Shown here piece by piece: positions 10,169 through 21,543 of a stretch of 64,000 bases of DNA (position 1 is the first letter of the stretch; each line of letters begins with the position of its first letter). Source of the DNA: Morella rubra (Eukaryota > Streptophyta > Magnoliopsida > Fagales > Myricaceae); NCBI GenBank assembly GCA_003952965.2, contig CM025854.1:25980614-26044613 (forward strand), in the 5' to 3' direction. Below the pieces are notes generated by a model. It ran no database searches. It saw nothing but the letters and a program-made list of their open reading frames with translations, and had not been told where the DNA came from. Made by a program: the position numbers and the translations under genes.

Positions 10169-13100
10169 ATGAGCAACTTATTCGCTATGGAGCTCTCAAC
10201 CTCCACAGCCAAACCCTCTTGCTTCAATCACAACAACATCAATTCCTTCCCTTTCGGTGAATTCCTCTCTCCAGCAACTCTTATAATTCCCTCCATATCT
10301 ACTGCCTTTCTCTTCCGACGCTGCAAACACAGCTTCAAGTCCGAGCGTAGAACGAGAAGAATTACAAGTCTTACTTTCAATTCCTGGACTGCCCATTCAA
10401 ACTTCACAACCCGTAAGTATCGTTCTCTTATTCGTTATGCTTTTTTTTTTTTAACCTTCTTGCCACTGTTTGCTGTCTAAGAATCTTTCTTTTCCTAGTT
10501 ACATTATGAACTTATACGTCAACGTTGCCTACCTCCTAGAATTTTTTACTTTCTTGAAGACCTAGGTTTTCTAAGACATGGAAAAGAAACCTTAAGGGTG
10601 TGTCTTTGTTTTGTGTATCCGGGGGTTTATTGGTGGTTCTTAAGTGCTATTTGTAGTTCTTTTGGTGAGTCTCTAAGAAAAGGGATAAATGTTTCAGGTG
10701 TTCAAGTAAGTGACATAGCCACAGCTGAAGTGGAAGAGCGAGTCGAGGTTGAGGTTGCAGAGGGGTACACCATAACTCAGTTTTGTGATAAAATCATTGA
10801 GGTCTTTTTGAAAGAGAAGCCCAAGACCAAGGAATGGAAGAAGTATTTGGTGTTCAGGGAGGAGTGGAAAAAGTATAAGGAAAGCTTCTATAATCGGTGT
10901 CGTTCACGAGCAGACACGGAAACTGATCCTACCATGAAGCAGAAATTGAGTTCACTGGGAAGAAAGGTTAAGAAGGTAGAGCAATGCATTTCTCTTTTAT
11001 ACATTTATACTTATCCTATGTTTACTTGTGCTTTGTTTGGTTGTTGACAAAGGTTCAGGAAAAACAAAGAGACTGACATAGTCTATCAGACTATTGAGAT
11101 TACCTCATAAGAGATTTTGAAACTGATTCTTTAGGTTATTTTAGATTCCTTAAAAACGTGGAACTTACCCCCAAGGTAACCAAATGGTTGTAAGATGCTT
11201 GTCAGAGTGCAGTTTACTTTTCCTCGCTTTAAGAGTTAAGACTCTGATTTTGTTAATTTTGCTTCCTTTCTCACCAACCAAACAGAGAGTTACAGTCAAA
11301 TCTAAATATACTTATATGGGTTTAGAGATATTTTTCCTGTCCTTTCACCTCAGGAGTGAGCATTGCAGATTGATGATGAAATGGAGGGACATAGTGAACT
11401 TCTTAAGGAGATCCAGGACAGCCCAACTGATATTAATGCGATTGTTGCACGGCGGCGCAAAGACTTCACTGGGGAATTTTTTAGCTACCTGAATCTATTG
11501 TCAGAGACTTATGACAGTTTGGAGGATCGTGATGGTAACTTTTTATTTTGTGATGAATCTGTTGAAATGAATATCTATTTGGCTTGATTTTATATCAAAT
11601 GACTGGTGAGAATGCCTCCACTTCAATTTAAAAATGAAGATGAATCATACATTAGGAGGTTTTAGAGAGGCTGATGAAAAATACAGCATGAATGACAACT
11701 GAAGTGACTAGAATGAAATTGAGCTGTAATTTACTGTACTTTGATTCAGCCTAGCTTAGAGTAGATCTGCATGGATTCATTGTTGAATTTTTACCTGAAA
11801 TTGTATGTAGCTTGGTTTTGTCTCTCTGATATTATAGTCCCAAATTTTTGAGCAGCAATGGCGAGACTGGGGGCCAGATGCTTGTCTGCTGTCAGTGCTT
11901 ATGATAATACACTGGAATATGTGGATACATTAGATGTTGCCCAGGCCAAATTTGATGATATCCTCGACTCTCCTTCAGTGGATGTGGCATGTGAGAAGAT
12001 TAAAAGCCTTGCAAAGGCCAAGGAACTTGATTCCTCATTGATCCTACTGATAAACAGCGCTTGGTCTTCAGCAAAGGAGTCCACAACCATGACAAATGAG
12101 GTATTGCTGGCAACCTTATATTCAGGAAATCTCCCTTGCTGGACCTTGGAGATTCCTTTCTTAATTACTTTAATGCATTACAACATGCCCAAGCAAGATG
12201 GATGAGAATTCAATATGTGTGAAGTAGATCTTGTTTGACTGATTGGCACCTCAAGAACATAGTTTTCATTTTTACTAGTTTAATTTGACATTTCTGTTGG
12301 TTTTGAAGTATAAAAGGACAAATATCATTGTTGTCCCCGCCAACCATCCTGCAATAGGCATTTTTTCTCAGCGTAATAATAGATTCTAGAACGAAAAAAG
12401 TGCAGAATATTTTAGGAAAGACATATTTTGCAACCCTAGACTGTCACCTTCTTATGACGCACATCCTTAAATCAGTTTAATGTTTGTCTAGATCTTGCAG
12501 ATGAAACAAATGATCTCTTTAAATGTTTGTCTGGATCTGGCAGATCAAACAAATTATCTCTTTCAATGTTTGTCTAGATCTTGCGGATGAAACAAATGTT
12601 CTCTTCTGCCTTGCCCCTTATGTGCAGACACAATGGGATGGTTTCAATTTCGTACAGCCATATTCCCTTGGAAAAAAAAAATTACTTTTTCAGTTCTTGT
12701 GTGACAAATGGGCGTGCATTTGCAAGCATTAGTTATGCTATAACAGCCTCCTTTTGCATTTTAGGCCTTGCATAAAGGCTGTAACAGAATCTCTCACACG
12801 GTTAAATCCTTGAGACCTTGATCACTTGATATATTAAATCCTCACTGTGGAAGTATCCAGAACCCATGGAACCAGACGCTTCAAAATCAAGCTTTTACTT
12901 GTGATCGTTTCATTGCATTTTTTTTTTCTATGCCTTTATTTGCTCGTTTTCTTCCTTGTTTGGTATCCTTATGGTTAGACATGTAACTTCAGGTCAAAGA
13001 TATAATGTATCGTTTATACAAGGCCACAAAGAGCAGTCTTAGGAGCATTGCACCGAAGGAACTTAAGTTACTAAAGCATTTGCTGAACATCATAGATCCT

Positions 13101-13503
13101 GAAGAGCGATTCACGGCACTGGCAACAGCTTTCTCCCCTGGTGATGAACGGGAAGCCAAGGACCCTAACACTTTATACACGTAATAGAGCTTCGGGCTTA
13201 TTAGCATCCTTAAGTTGGGTTCTGAAAATTAGCCTTTTCGTTCAGTCTAATACTTTTTTGTTTCTGTTTTTGTTTTGGTTAAGCAGCACTCCGAAGGAGT
13301 TGTACAAGTGGATTAAGATCATGCTTGATGCATACAATCTCCATATGGAAGATACTGACATTAGGGAAGCCCAACAAATGACTCAGCCTGTAGTTATGCA
13401 GAGGCTGTATATCCTCAAGCTAACTATTGAAGAAGAATATTTGGAGAGCAGCAGGTTTCAGGATTCTAAAACAGAAGGGGACACTAAATCAGAGGAGTCG
13501 TGA
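10169..13503 (+). CDS. Chloroplast protein like At4g37920 (endoribonuclease E-like annotation)
   Basis: Six exons join with consistent phases: 10169-10412, 10698-10975, 11369-11534, 11856-12100, 12993-13180 and 13287-13503, giving 445 residues. The N-terminus is rich in Ser/Thr and poor in acids, as expected for a chloroplast transit peptide; an in-frame Met at 10187 is an alternative start. Past about residue 85 the protein is soluble and charged (KEKPKTKEWKKYLVFREEWK, then RRRKDFTGEFFSYLNLL), with no transmembrane segment. The match to the uncharacterised At4g37920 family is from memory. It is backed by the neighbour, an Hsp70 corresponding to At4g37910. Arabidopsis annotation has called this family endoribonuclease E-like, but I see no catalytic motif and would not assert that activity. 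Confidence 0.75.
12479..12605 (+). repeat. Three tandem 43-bp units in intron 4
   Basis: Units start at about 12479, 12522 and 12565, each beginning AATGTTTGTCT(A/G)GATCT. They differ by a few substitutions. The array lies wholly in intron 4 of the At4g37920-like gene. Confidence 0.8.
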
Positions 13504-15007
13504 GGTGCTGCTCATTTTCATCGAGTAGCACAATCATCAGCTGATGAGTTCATGTGACGGATAAAATTGCAGTTTTATGATGAAGGTTTAAAGTTCCTGA
13601 ACCGTAAATCCCACTGGTAAAAGGCATCAAGCATCTTCAGCTTCATGATCGACTCTCTTCTCACTTGGATGAGGTAGAAGACACCACTTGAATGCCAATT
13701 TTTGTGGGTAGCCAGAATTCCTTCCTATATGCTGTTCATGACTAAATTGAGAGAAGGGGGAGTAAGTGGGGGTTGGTTTTGAAGCTCTAGTATCTTGTAA
13801 TGGATAAGCTTATTGCTGCCGCCTTCTTTTCCTGACCACCGGAATTTGTATATGGCATTGTGAAAAACACCACAATTCAATGTGGTTTGTTTTTCTCCCT
13901 TCTCCGTTTTCTTTTGTATTTGCCCCCCGTGGATAAATGTTGTATTACCCAAAAAGACCAATTCTGGTTTTTGTTTTCGTTGTGGCTGGACAGCCAAAAT
14001 AAACCAGCTATTTGAGCACAAACGCTAAGAAGATATAAGATAAACAGGCCATAATAATTGAAAAGAAAATGAAGTCCAGGAATAAAGAACAAATTAAAAA
14101 ATGGAAAGCATGATTTGTGGCCTATAATGACAAACGTGTAAACTAGTGGAAACGAGCGGTTGGACAATGGGCCACAACTCTAATAAGTTCCGGGCTCACA
14201 CACGTAAGTACTACGTTTTTTTAAAAAAAATAAATAATAAAATTATAATTATGGATAAAAATTAAATAATTTTTTAAATTTTAAAACTCATCAAATTAAT
14301 GTTTTAATATATGTATAACTGAGATGGTTATTTTGTAAATTCGAGTGACCCAGTAAAAAAAAGTTATAATGTGTCTAACAAGTTATATACTAATTAATTG
14401 TCGATAACTACGTCTCTTAATTTTCAAAATCAATCAGTGTGTCATGTCTGCGCTGTCCCTAATAATTTTAATTTTAACTCAAATTTTTTAGGCTATTTTG
14501 GCCATTAATGAAGACACATAATTATTGGCACTTGATTAACAAATATATATGTTAGTTAAATTAGATTTTTTGTTTATTAGATCACTTGAGTTGAAGAAAT
14601 AAATATTTTATGAGACCAAGATTTCGTAAGGTCCAGTTTAAGATAAAACTTAAATATTCATGTATGAGTGGACTAATTAAGTTTTTTTTTTTTTTTTGGA
14701 AAAAAAACAAAGCATAGTCACTGCCTTGTTTCCCACGAATGGGAACCAACGTCTGCGCTATCGTAACTTTACCCTTAACCCCAAACGAACAGACCCACGC
14801 AAAAAAGTGGGAACGTAACTCCTGCAAAATGTGAGGGCTAGAATCGTAACTAGGGCCGTATGTACTGACTCAGTTAAACCCTCCAAACCAAAATCCTTCC
14901 CTTTAAAACCCTCTGCGCAGCAACCGGTATTACACTGCGTCTCTCTTAATCTCTTGCTCTAAAACCCTAGTCTTAAACCCGCGATCTACCTTAGGTTGCA
15001 ATCGCTA
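13504..15007. other. Intergenic: 3' UTR of upstream gene and Hsp70 promoter
   Basis: The first 350 bp or so are likely the 3' UTR of the preceding gene. The section 14215-14700 is very AT-rich and empty of genes. The last 150 bp form the promoter and 5' leader of the Hsp70 gene. Confidence 0.5.
14962..14970 (+). promoter_or_regulatory. Telo-box AAACCCTAG upstream of mitochondrial Hsp70
   Basis: AAACCCTAG lies 38 bp before the start codon in a leader that also has other AAACCC runs (14876, 14906, 14975). Telo-boxes are common near transcription starts of plant genes for translation and organelle biogenesis. A role here is inferred. Confidence 0.4.
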
Positions 15008-18000
15008 ATGGCCACTTCTGTGCTTCTTCGGACGCTAAGGCAGCAGAAACTGCACACTTCTTCTGTAGCGTCTTGCGGATCCGTAAGCTCTCTCTGCCTT
15101 GTTTCGGAATGCAAATGGTTGTTTATAGAGTTGTTCAATAAATTGCAATGACGCTTGGATGGCATGTTTATGTAGATCTTGGGCTTTTGGGTTGAGTTGC
15201 ATTTCAATTTTCATTAATTAATTTGTTTGATTCTACAAGTTGCTTTTATGATGATATAGTTGGTAGTTTTTTTTTTTGTTTTTTTAAATTTCTGCTTATT
15301 TCTGCTCTTAAAATCTTCAAGTCCAGTTTGTCAATGTGTTTCTCCCCTTAGCGCTTAATCTGAGGATGTAGTTTTTTCCATTACGTTCAATTTTTGAGTG
15401 GAAAACCTCTGACTAGAAAGACCCGAGGGGATGATGAATATGGGTGTAGTTATTTGGGTGTGTGTTTGTGTGGGCGTGCATCAGTGCGTGTGAATGTTTG
15501 TGGGTGTGTGATTGTGTATGCGAGGTATCTCTAAATCTGAAAGTGCGATGCTTTTTAAGTGCGCTGCATCTACCAGTGCTATGGTTGAACCCGAGGAGCC
15601 AAAATAGGAAGTAGATATCGATGTTATTGGGGTGATTCTTTTTTTATTTTCCCTCGAATTGGGTCGAGGTTCATTGGTCAAACCACCATCTGAAAGGAGG
15701 ATTTTTACTGATCATGTTTTAGGTTTGGATTTTCTTGTTTTTATCTTCTGTTTTCTTTTATCTTTATAAAAGTTTACCAAAAAGTGTAAAAGAATATGCT
15801 TGGTAGTTTATCCTCGTTACTCGTTTTACAGAATATTTTTGCTCAAATTGGCTGAAGATTTGTCCTCTTTTTCCTGTTTGTCCGGAAGTCATTTGCGTAG
15901 TCACACGTTCATCTCGCTAATATTACTATTTGGATCTCAAACGTTGTTGGTTAATGGAAAGCTAACTAGTGCCTTCTTGGTCTTGCAGTTTATCGGTGCC
16001 AATGCAAAGAGATCCTTAGCTGCCTCTTCTTTTGTTAATAAGTGGGCATCCTTGACAAGAACTTTCAGGTATTTCTGTTCTTTGCCATTATATTCGTCTG
16101 AAATGCTGTATTTCTGTTCTTTTTCCCGGTACTCCATGTTTCAGATGCAGCTTGTTACTGATCTTTAATTTTCTTAATGATACAGCTCTAGACCCCTTGG
16201 TAATGATGTTATTGGTATTGATTTGGGTACCACCAATTCATGTGTTTCGGTAATGGAGGGAAAGGTTGGTTAATTTCTCATTTAGCTTTTTGGTTAGTTA
16301 GAAAATTTCGCTCTTTTTTCTTCTATTTGTAATTTTGTTCTTTTACTTTTCTATGAGAATCACATTCTTTGTTTTCCCTGTAACTGTTTCACTGGGATTT
16401 CTGCAGACTCCGAAAGTAATTGAGAATGCTGAAGGTGCCCGAACCACTCCATCAGTGGTTGCCTTCGACCAGAAGGGTGAGCTGATTGTGGGCACACCAG
16501 CTAAACGTCAGGCTGTTACAAATCCATCAAACACACTTTTTGGTACAAAACGTCTGATTGGGAGACGATTTGATGATCCTCAGACACAGAAAGAAATGAA
16601 GATGGTACCATTTAAGATCGTCAAAGCGCCCAATGGGGATGCATGGGTTGAAGGCAATGGACAAAAGTATTCTCCTAGCCAGATTGGGGCATTTGTTCTT
16701 ACCAAGATGAAAGAAACTGCAGAGGCATACCTTGGTAAAACAGTGACTAAAGCTGTGGTTACTGTTCCAGCTTATTTCAATGATGCACAACGACAAGCGA
16801 CAAAGGATGCTGGACGGATTGCTGGTCTAGATGTTCAGAGAATCATTAACGAACCAACTGCTGCTGCACTGTCTTATGGGCTTAACAACAAAGAAGGTCT
16901 TGTAGCTGTTTTTGATCTTGGAGGTGGTACTTTTGATGTTTCTATACTGAAATATCAAATGGAGTTTTTGAGGTATTCATCTCTTTCCTCCCTTGTTATG
17001 TTGTTTACTTGCCAGAAATAGTCAGCTAACTGTCTTTCTGACAGGTCAAAGCTACTAATGGGGATACCTTTTTGGGAGGGGAAGACTTTGACAATACACT
17101 TCTTGAGTTCTTGGTAAGCGAGTTTAAGAGAACTGATGCGATTGATCTCTCAAAGGACAGGCTTGCCCTGCAGAGGCTTCGGGAAGCTGCCGAAAAGGCT
17201 AAGATAGAACTTTCATCCACGAATCAAACTGATATCAACCTTCCATTTATAACTGCTGATGCTTCTGGTGCTAAACATTTAAATATAACACTCACCAGAT
17301 CAAAGTTTGAGAATTTGGTAGGCAACTTGATTGAGAGGACCATAAATCCATGCAAGAACTGTTTAAAGGATGCTGGGATATCGATCAAGGATGTGGACGA
17401 GGTTCTGCTTGTGGGAGGTATGACCCGTGTTCCCAAGGTACAAGAGATAGTGGCAGAAATCTTTGGGAAGAGCCCAAGCAAAGGAGTTAACCCTGATGAG
17501 GCAGTTGCCATGGGAGCTGCCATTCAAGGTGGTATCCTTCGTGGAGATGTTAAGGAATTGCTTTTGTTGGATGTGACTCCTTTATCACTTGGTATTGAAA
17601 CCCTCGGAGGCATCTTCACCAGGCTGATCAACAGAAACACAACAATCCCTACTAAGAAGTCACAGGTCAGTTTATCTATTAAGATGCAAATTCTAAAAAA
17701 TCATCTATTTGTAGTCAAGTTTGGATAGATTGAGTCAATTTTGAAACCACAGCTTCGCTCTCCATTCCACTGTTATGCCATCTGCTGTGTACTTGGTTGT
17801 AATCTTCTTCTGTGGCTCTTGTTTAGAAATATATATGGCATGGCGATAATGTCGTGGTGTATTTGTCACAGATAGCTCTACTCCTTGGCAGTTGTGCCAC
17901 ATGGCCTGTGAGACTGGATAGTCAGAAAAGGAAATTATCTTGTCCTCTTTTTTTTTTTTTTTAATTTTATCTGGAAAAAGTCTCTGAAAGTTTCAGAGAA

Positions 18001-19003
18001 TCATCCTCTCAGAAAGTTCTTACTCTCATGGAGAGCTTTTTTCACTGATTTTATTGGTGGATCGGTCTGGTTCTTGCTTTAGTTTCTTTCTTTGCGCATT
18101 TGACCATTCACTCATCAAGCTCCGGACAAAGGAAATCAAGAACATTCTCCCTCTATTGCTCTAGACGAGTGATTGGTCGAACATTGGAAAATATAATATT
18201 TACCCTAATTTTTTATTAAAACCTCTTCTTACCTTATTATTGACCTAGAAGTTATTACTAGCATTGAGTGGTTCCTTGCTCCTTTGTGGTCCGTAGAGTA
18301 CTTGAGCGTTGTGGTGAACCTAGTAATATTGGGATATGGTTTGAAAGGAGTTTATTTCTGTGCACTTGGGTTTCAGGTCTTCTCTACCGCTGCAGAAAAC
18401 CAGACTCAGGTAGGAATTAAAGTTCTTCAAGGTGAGCGTGAAATGGCAGCTGACAACAAGCTATTGGGGGAATTTGAGCTTGTTGGTATTCCTCCCGCAC
18501 CTAGAGGCATGCCACAAATTGAGGTGACCTTTGACATCGATGCAAACGGAATTGTTACTGTTTCTGCCAAGGACAAGTCAACAAGTAAAGAGCAAAAAAT
18601 TACCATCCGATCTTCTGGAGGCCTGTCGGATGATGAGATTGAAAAGATGGTCAAGGAGGCCGAGCTGCATGCTCAAAAAGATCAGGAGAAGAAAGCTTTG
18701 GTTGACATTAGAAATAGTGCCGACACAACCATATACAGCATTGAAAAAAGCTTGAGTGAGTACGGGGAGAAGATTCCTACTGAGGTGGTGAAGGAAATAG
18801 AGTCTGCCGTGGCGGATCTGAGGAAAGCAATGGCCGATGATAGTGTCGAGGAGATCAAGGCAAAGATAGACGAGGCAAATAAGGCTGTTTCAAAGATTGG
18901 AGAGCACATGTCAAAAGGCTCGGGTGACTCATCCTCTGGAGGTTCTGAGGGTGGTGGTGAACAGCCCCCCCCAGAAGCAGAGTATGAGGAGGTCAGGAAA
19001 TAG
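15008..19003 (+). CDS. Mitochondrial Hsp70 (mtHSC70) with a one-base deletion
   Basis: Six exons: 15008-15082, 15989-16068, 16186-16264, 16407-16972, 17045-17665 and 18377-19003. With the deletion discounted they would encode 682 residues, the length I recall for Arabidopsis mtHSC70-1. Exons 1-2 give an Arg/Ser-rich mitochondrial presequence ([19 protein letters not shown]). Hsp70 signatures are [25 protein letters not shown] and [17 protein letters not shown]. The end [10 protein letters not shown] matches the diagnostic tail of plant mitochondrial Hsp70. It is an ATP-driven matrix chaperone for protein import and folding. After CTG at 16947-16949, one G of the expected Glu codon is missing, breaking the frame in exon 4; every other part is intact, so an assembly error or a recent null allele are the alternatives. 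Confidence 0.9.
15443..15520 (+). repeat. GT-rich simple repeat in Hsp70 intron 1
   Basis: Degenerate TGTG/GTGTG units fill this part of the 906-bp first intron. They are non-coding. Confidence 0.6.
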
Positions 19004-20720
19004 AGGGTTTATTTACGATCAGAGCAGAGCAAGATGATACAACAAGATACACATTTTGGAAAAACAATTGGGTGATTATGTACCTTATTTAGGCTAGACT
19101 TTTGTTTTAGAATCGATTGAGAAGATTGCGTATGCAATCTCAAATTGGCCTTCGACATTAGTCGAATAAATTTCGATGTCATTTTTGTTGCTTCTCATTG
19201 TTTCTTTTGACATTCTCTTAAGAATGCAAAAAAAAAAATGCGGAATTGCTTATGCTGTTTCGCCTGACTCGAAAAGTTTCAAATTATTCTTTGGAAAATT
19301 AGCAGGTTGAACTTTCGACTCCACAGAAATTATAGCCAAAATTGCACGTGGCATGTGGTATGACTTAACTCAAGAATTCAGGTATTATTAATGTTTTAAG
19401 GCAATTCGCTTAGCTCTTGTTGCTTCATCAATGCTTATCCAATATATCATCTTCAATAGGTCTTTGTTCCTTTTTTTTGGATAAATAATTAATTGTGGAG
19501 TAAGATATAATTAATTAAAAGTGAAAGTAGGTAAGAGTAATTTAAACCCTCTTTTAATCTCAAATACCCACCACTTTCAAGTGGTGAAGGTGTAGAAATA
19601 ATTATTAAGGTGATATTCTTTTATTTAAAATTTTGGGATATGAAAATTTTAATAATAGAAATATACTTCAAAATTTTTAATTTTTATATATAATTTTATT
19701 TTTTTATAAATTTTAATAAATCTGAATAATGTAAAGATTTTTAAAATTTCCAAAATATTCCCTGAAATTTTAGAAAACCAACGCCTTAAAATTGACACTA
19801 ATAAAGTTGTATATGCTTAATCCCGCTGGTATTATATTTTATATATAAACATATATAAAACTGAAAAAACTTTAAATCATCTAATTTTAAATAAGACTTA
19901 TATAAATAAATTATTTAATTCGTAATATACGACATTGGATTCAACTCGTGCAGTACAATCGCGTAGTTGTTTTTGACGAAAATAATTGGAGGTTGGGGTG
20001 GGGTTGTACTATTCTCGCTGGGGTTGGGGTACCGGGTACGACACGTAACGCCTGTACTACAAAAGCGTCATGGGTGCCGTGAAACGTGACGGCTATATTC
20101 CGTTTCTTAAGAGCTCGCATCAGAACTGGTTTGAAAATCTTCAGCTGACTGCAAAATCCCTTGTCGTCTAGCTTTGCAAATTACCGCTTTTACCAAAACA
20201 TCCACTTTTCATTCAAAAGTTACATATTTGGGTACCAAAAACTAGTCGTCGTTTAAAAGCCGTTATCTTTGCGGAAATCCGGACGTTACTTTCAGGTGAT
20301 GACGATGTTTTTCCTCCTTGCTTTTTCAGAAAATAGAGGGGACAAAAGAATTTGTTTTTAATAAAAGAAATTATGAGATATAAAATATTCCAGTTTATTG
20401 GACGATGAAGTCATTGTGGAAGAGGTATTTTTTTCTATTTCAGGTGATATTTTCCGGGGAAATCTTAGAGAAAGTTCTGTGTTTTGACTTTTCTCATCTG
20501 AAAGAAATAGAAAAAACTGGGAATAAAAAGCTGAAATAGTCGAACAAATTGCGCGTAAAAGTGAATGTGCAATTTAGTCAGTGTTTGTCTGTCAGGATGA
20601 TCGTTTTGAACACATAATGTCAAAGTAAATTCAGAAGCCTTACGTCCTTGACAGGAAAATTACTGCTTCTGGTGAGGATACTTCGGTTAAGTCGGAAACT
20701 TGCACTCGACCCCGGACCAC
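19004..20720. other. Intergenic between Hsp70 and GRDP2-like gene
   Basis: It starts with the Hsp70 3' UTR, contains the MITE at 19607-19787, and ends with the promoter of the DUF1399 gene. No further gene was seen. Confidence 0.5.
19607..19787. mobile_element. MITE-like element, same family as 6725-6900
   Basis: It reads AAGGTGATATTC at one end and AAACCAACGCCTT at the other. Its reverse complement aligns with 6725-6900 through the GGGAATATTTTGGAAATTTT region. The body is AT-rich and non-coding. Confidence 0.5.
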
Positions 20721-20728
20721 TATAAATA
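20721..20728 (+). promoter_or_regulatory. TATA box (TATAAATA) of the GRDP2-like gene
   Basis: TATAAATA lies ahead of a likely 5' UTR exon. A good donor (CAAAG/GTGTTT, 20795) and an acceptor near 21533 suggest a 5' UTR intron of about 740 bp before the start codon at 21544. Confidence 0.5.
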
Positions 20729-21543
20729 TCCGAGCAGAAGGTGCAAATTTGATTCGGAGAGCAATACCGGAGTTTGACGCGAAGCAAAGCAAAGGTGTTT
20801 GTAGTTTAATTTGGCTTTATGTCTTTTGATTGAATTGCCAATGATATTTTGTTAATGCTCTGAATATTCGTGGTTCTGTTGTAAATTCAATTGGCGGTAG
20901 CTGATGTTGAAAGGGGGTGGAGATGTAGCTATCTTTATTTGCCAAGACAACTTGGCTAAAGAAACGAGTGTAAGGTTTATTTTGTTGGGATTTTCGCTGT
21001 TTTCAATCCTGGTGATGGGAACACAACCTCTACTGCGCTGAGATAATAGATGTACTTGACTTTATGTAGTTGGAGTTTTCGTTTTTTGTAAGTAGTTTTT
21101 CTTTTTGTTTCGTTTTCTTGGCGACTTAACCTTTTTTACATTGAAAATCCTTAGCTGTAAATTTTCGTTCTTTATATCTGGGGTGGTATTTCTACGTTTC
21201 AATTGGATTTAATTTTCTAGATTCTTACGAATCTGAATCCAGTTCTAAATAGTCTTCTTGGTCCTTGTAAGTTAAATAATTATAAAGCTGTCTTATGCTT
21301 TGTTTAATTGTTTTCATTCCTCTGATTGGATCTTGTTCTTCTTGTGAGTTCGGACGTAAACTACAGCTAAGAACTGATTGATCTGTGCCCAGTTGTAATT
21401 GGGATAGCTATTTTTGTTTTAGGTGCTTTATTCTTATTTCTTCGTGCACTAACAGTTATAGTGGTATTATGATTATGGTTTTCAAGTTTTCTATATCATG
21501 CGGTTGCTGACAAGGGTGTGTTTCTTGGGTTAGAATTGAGAGG

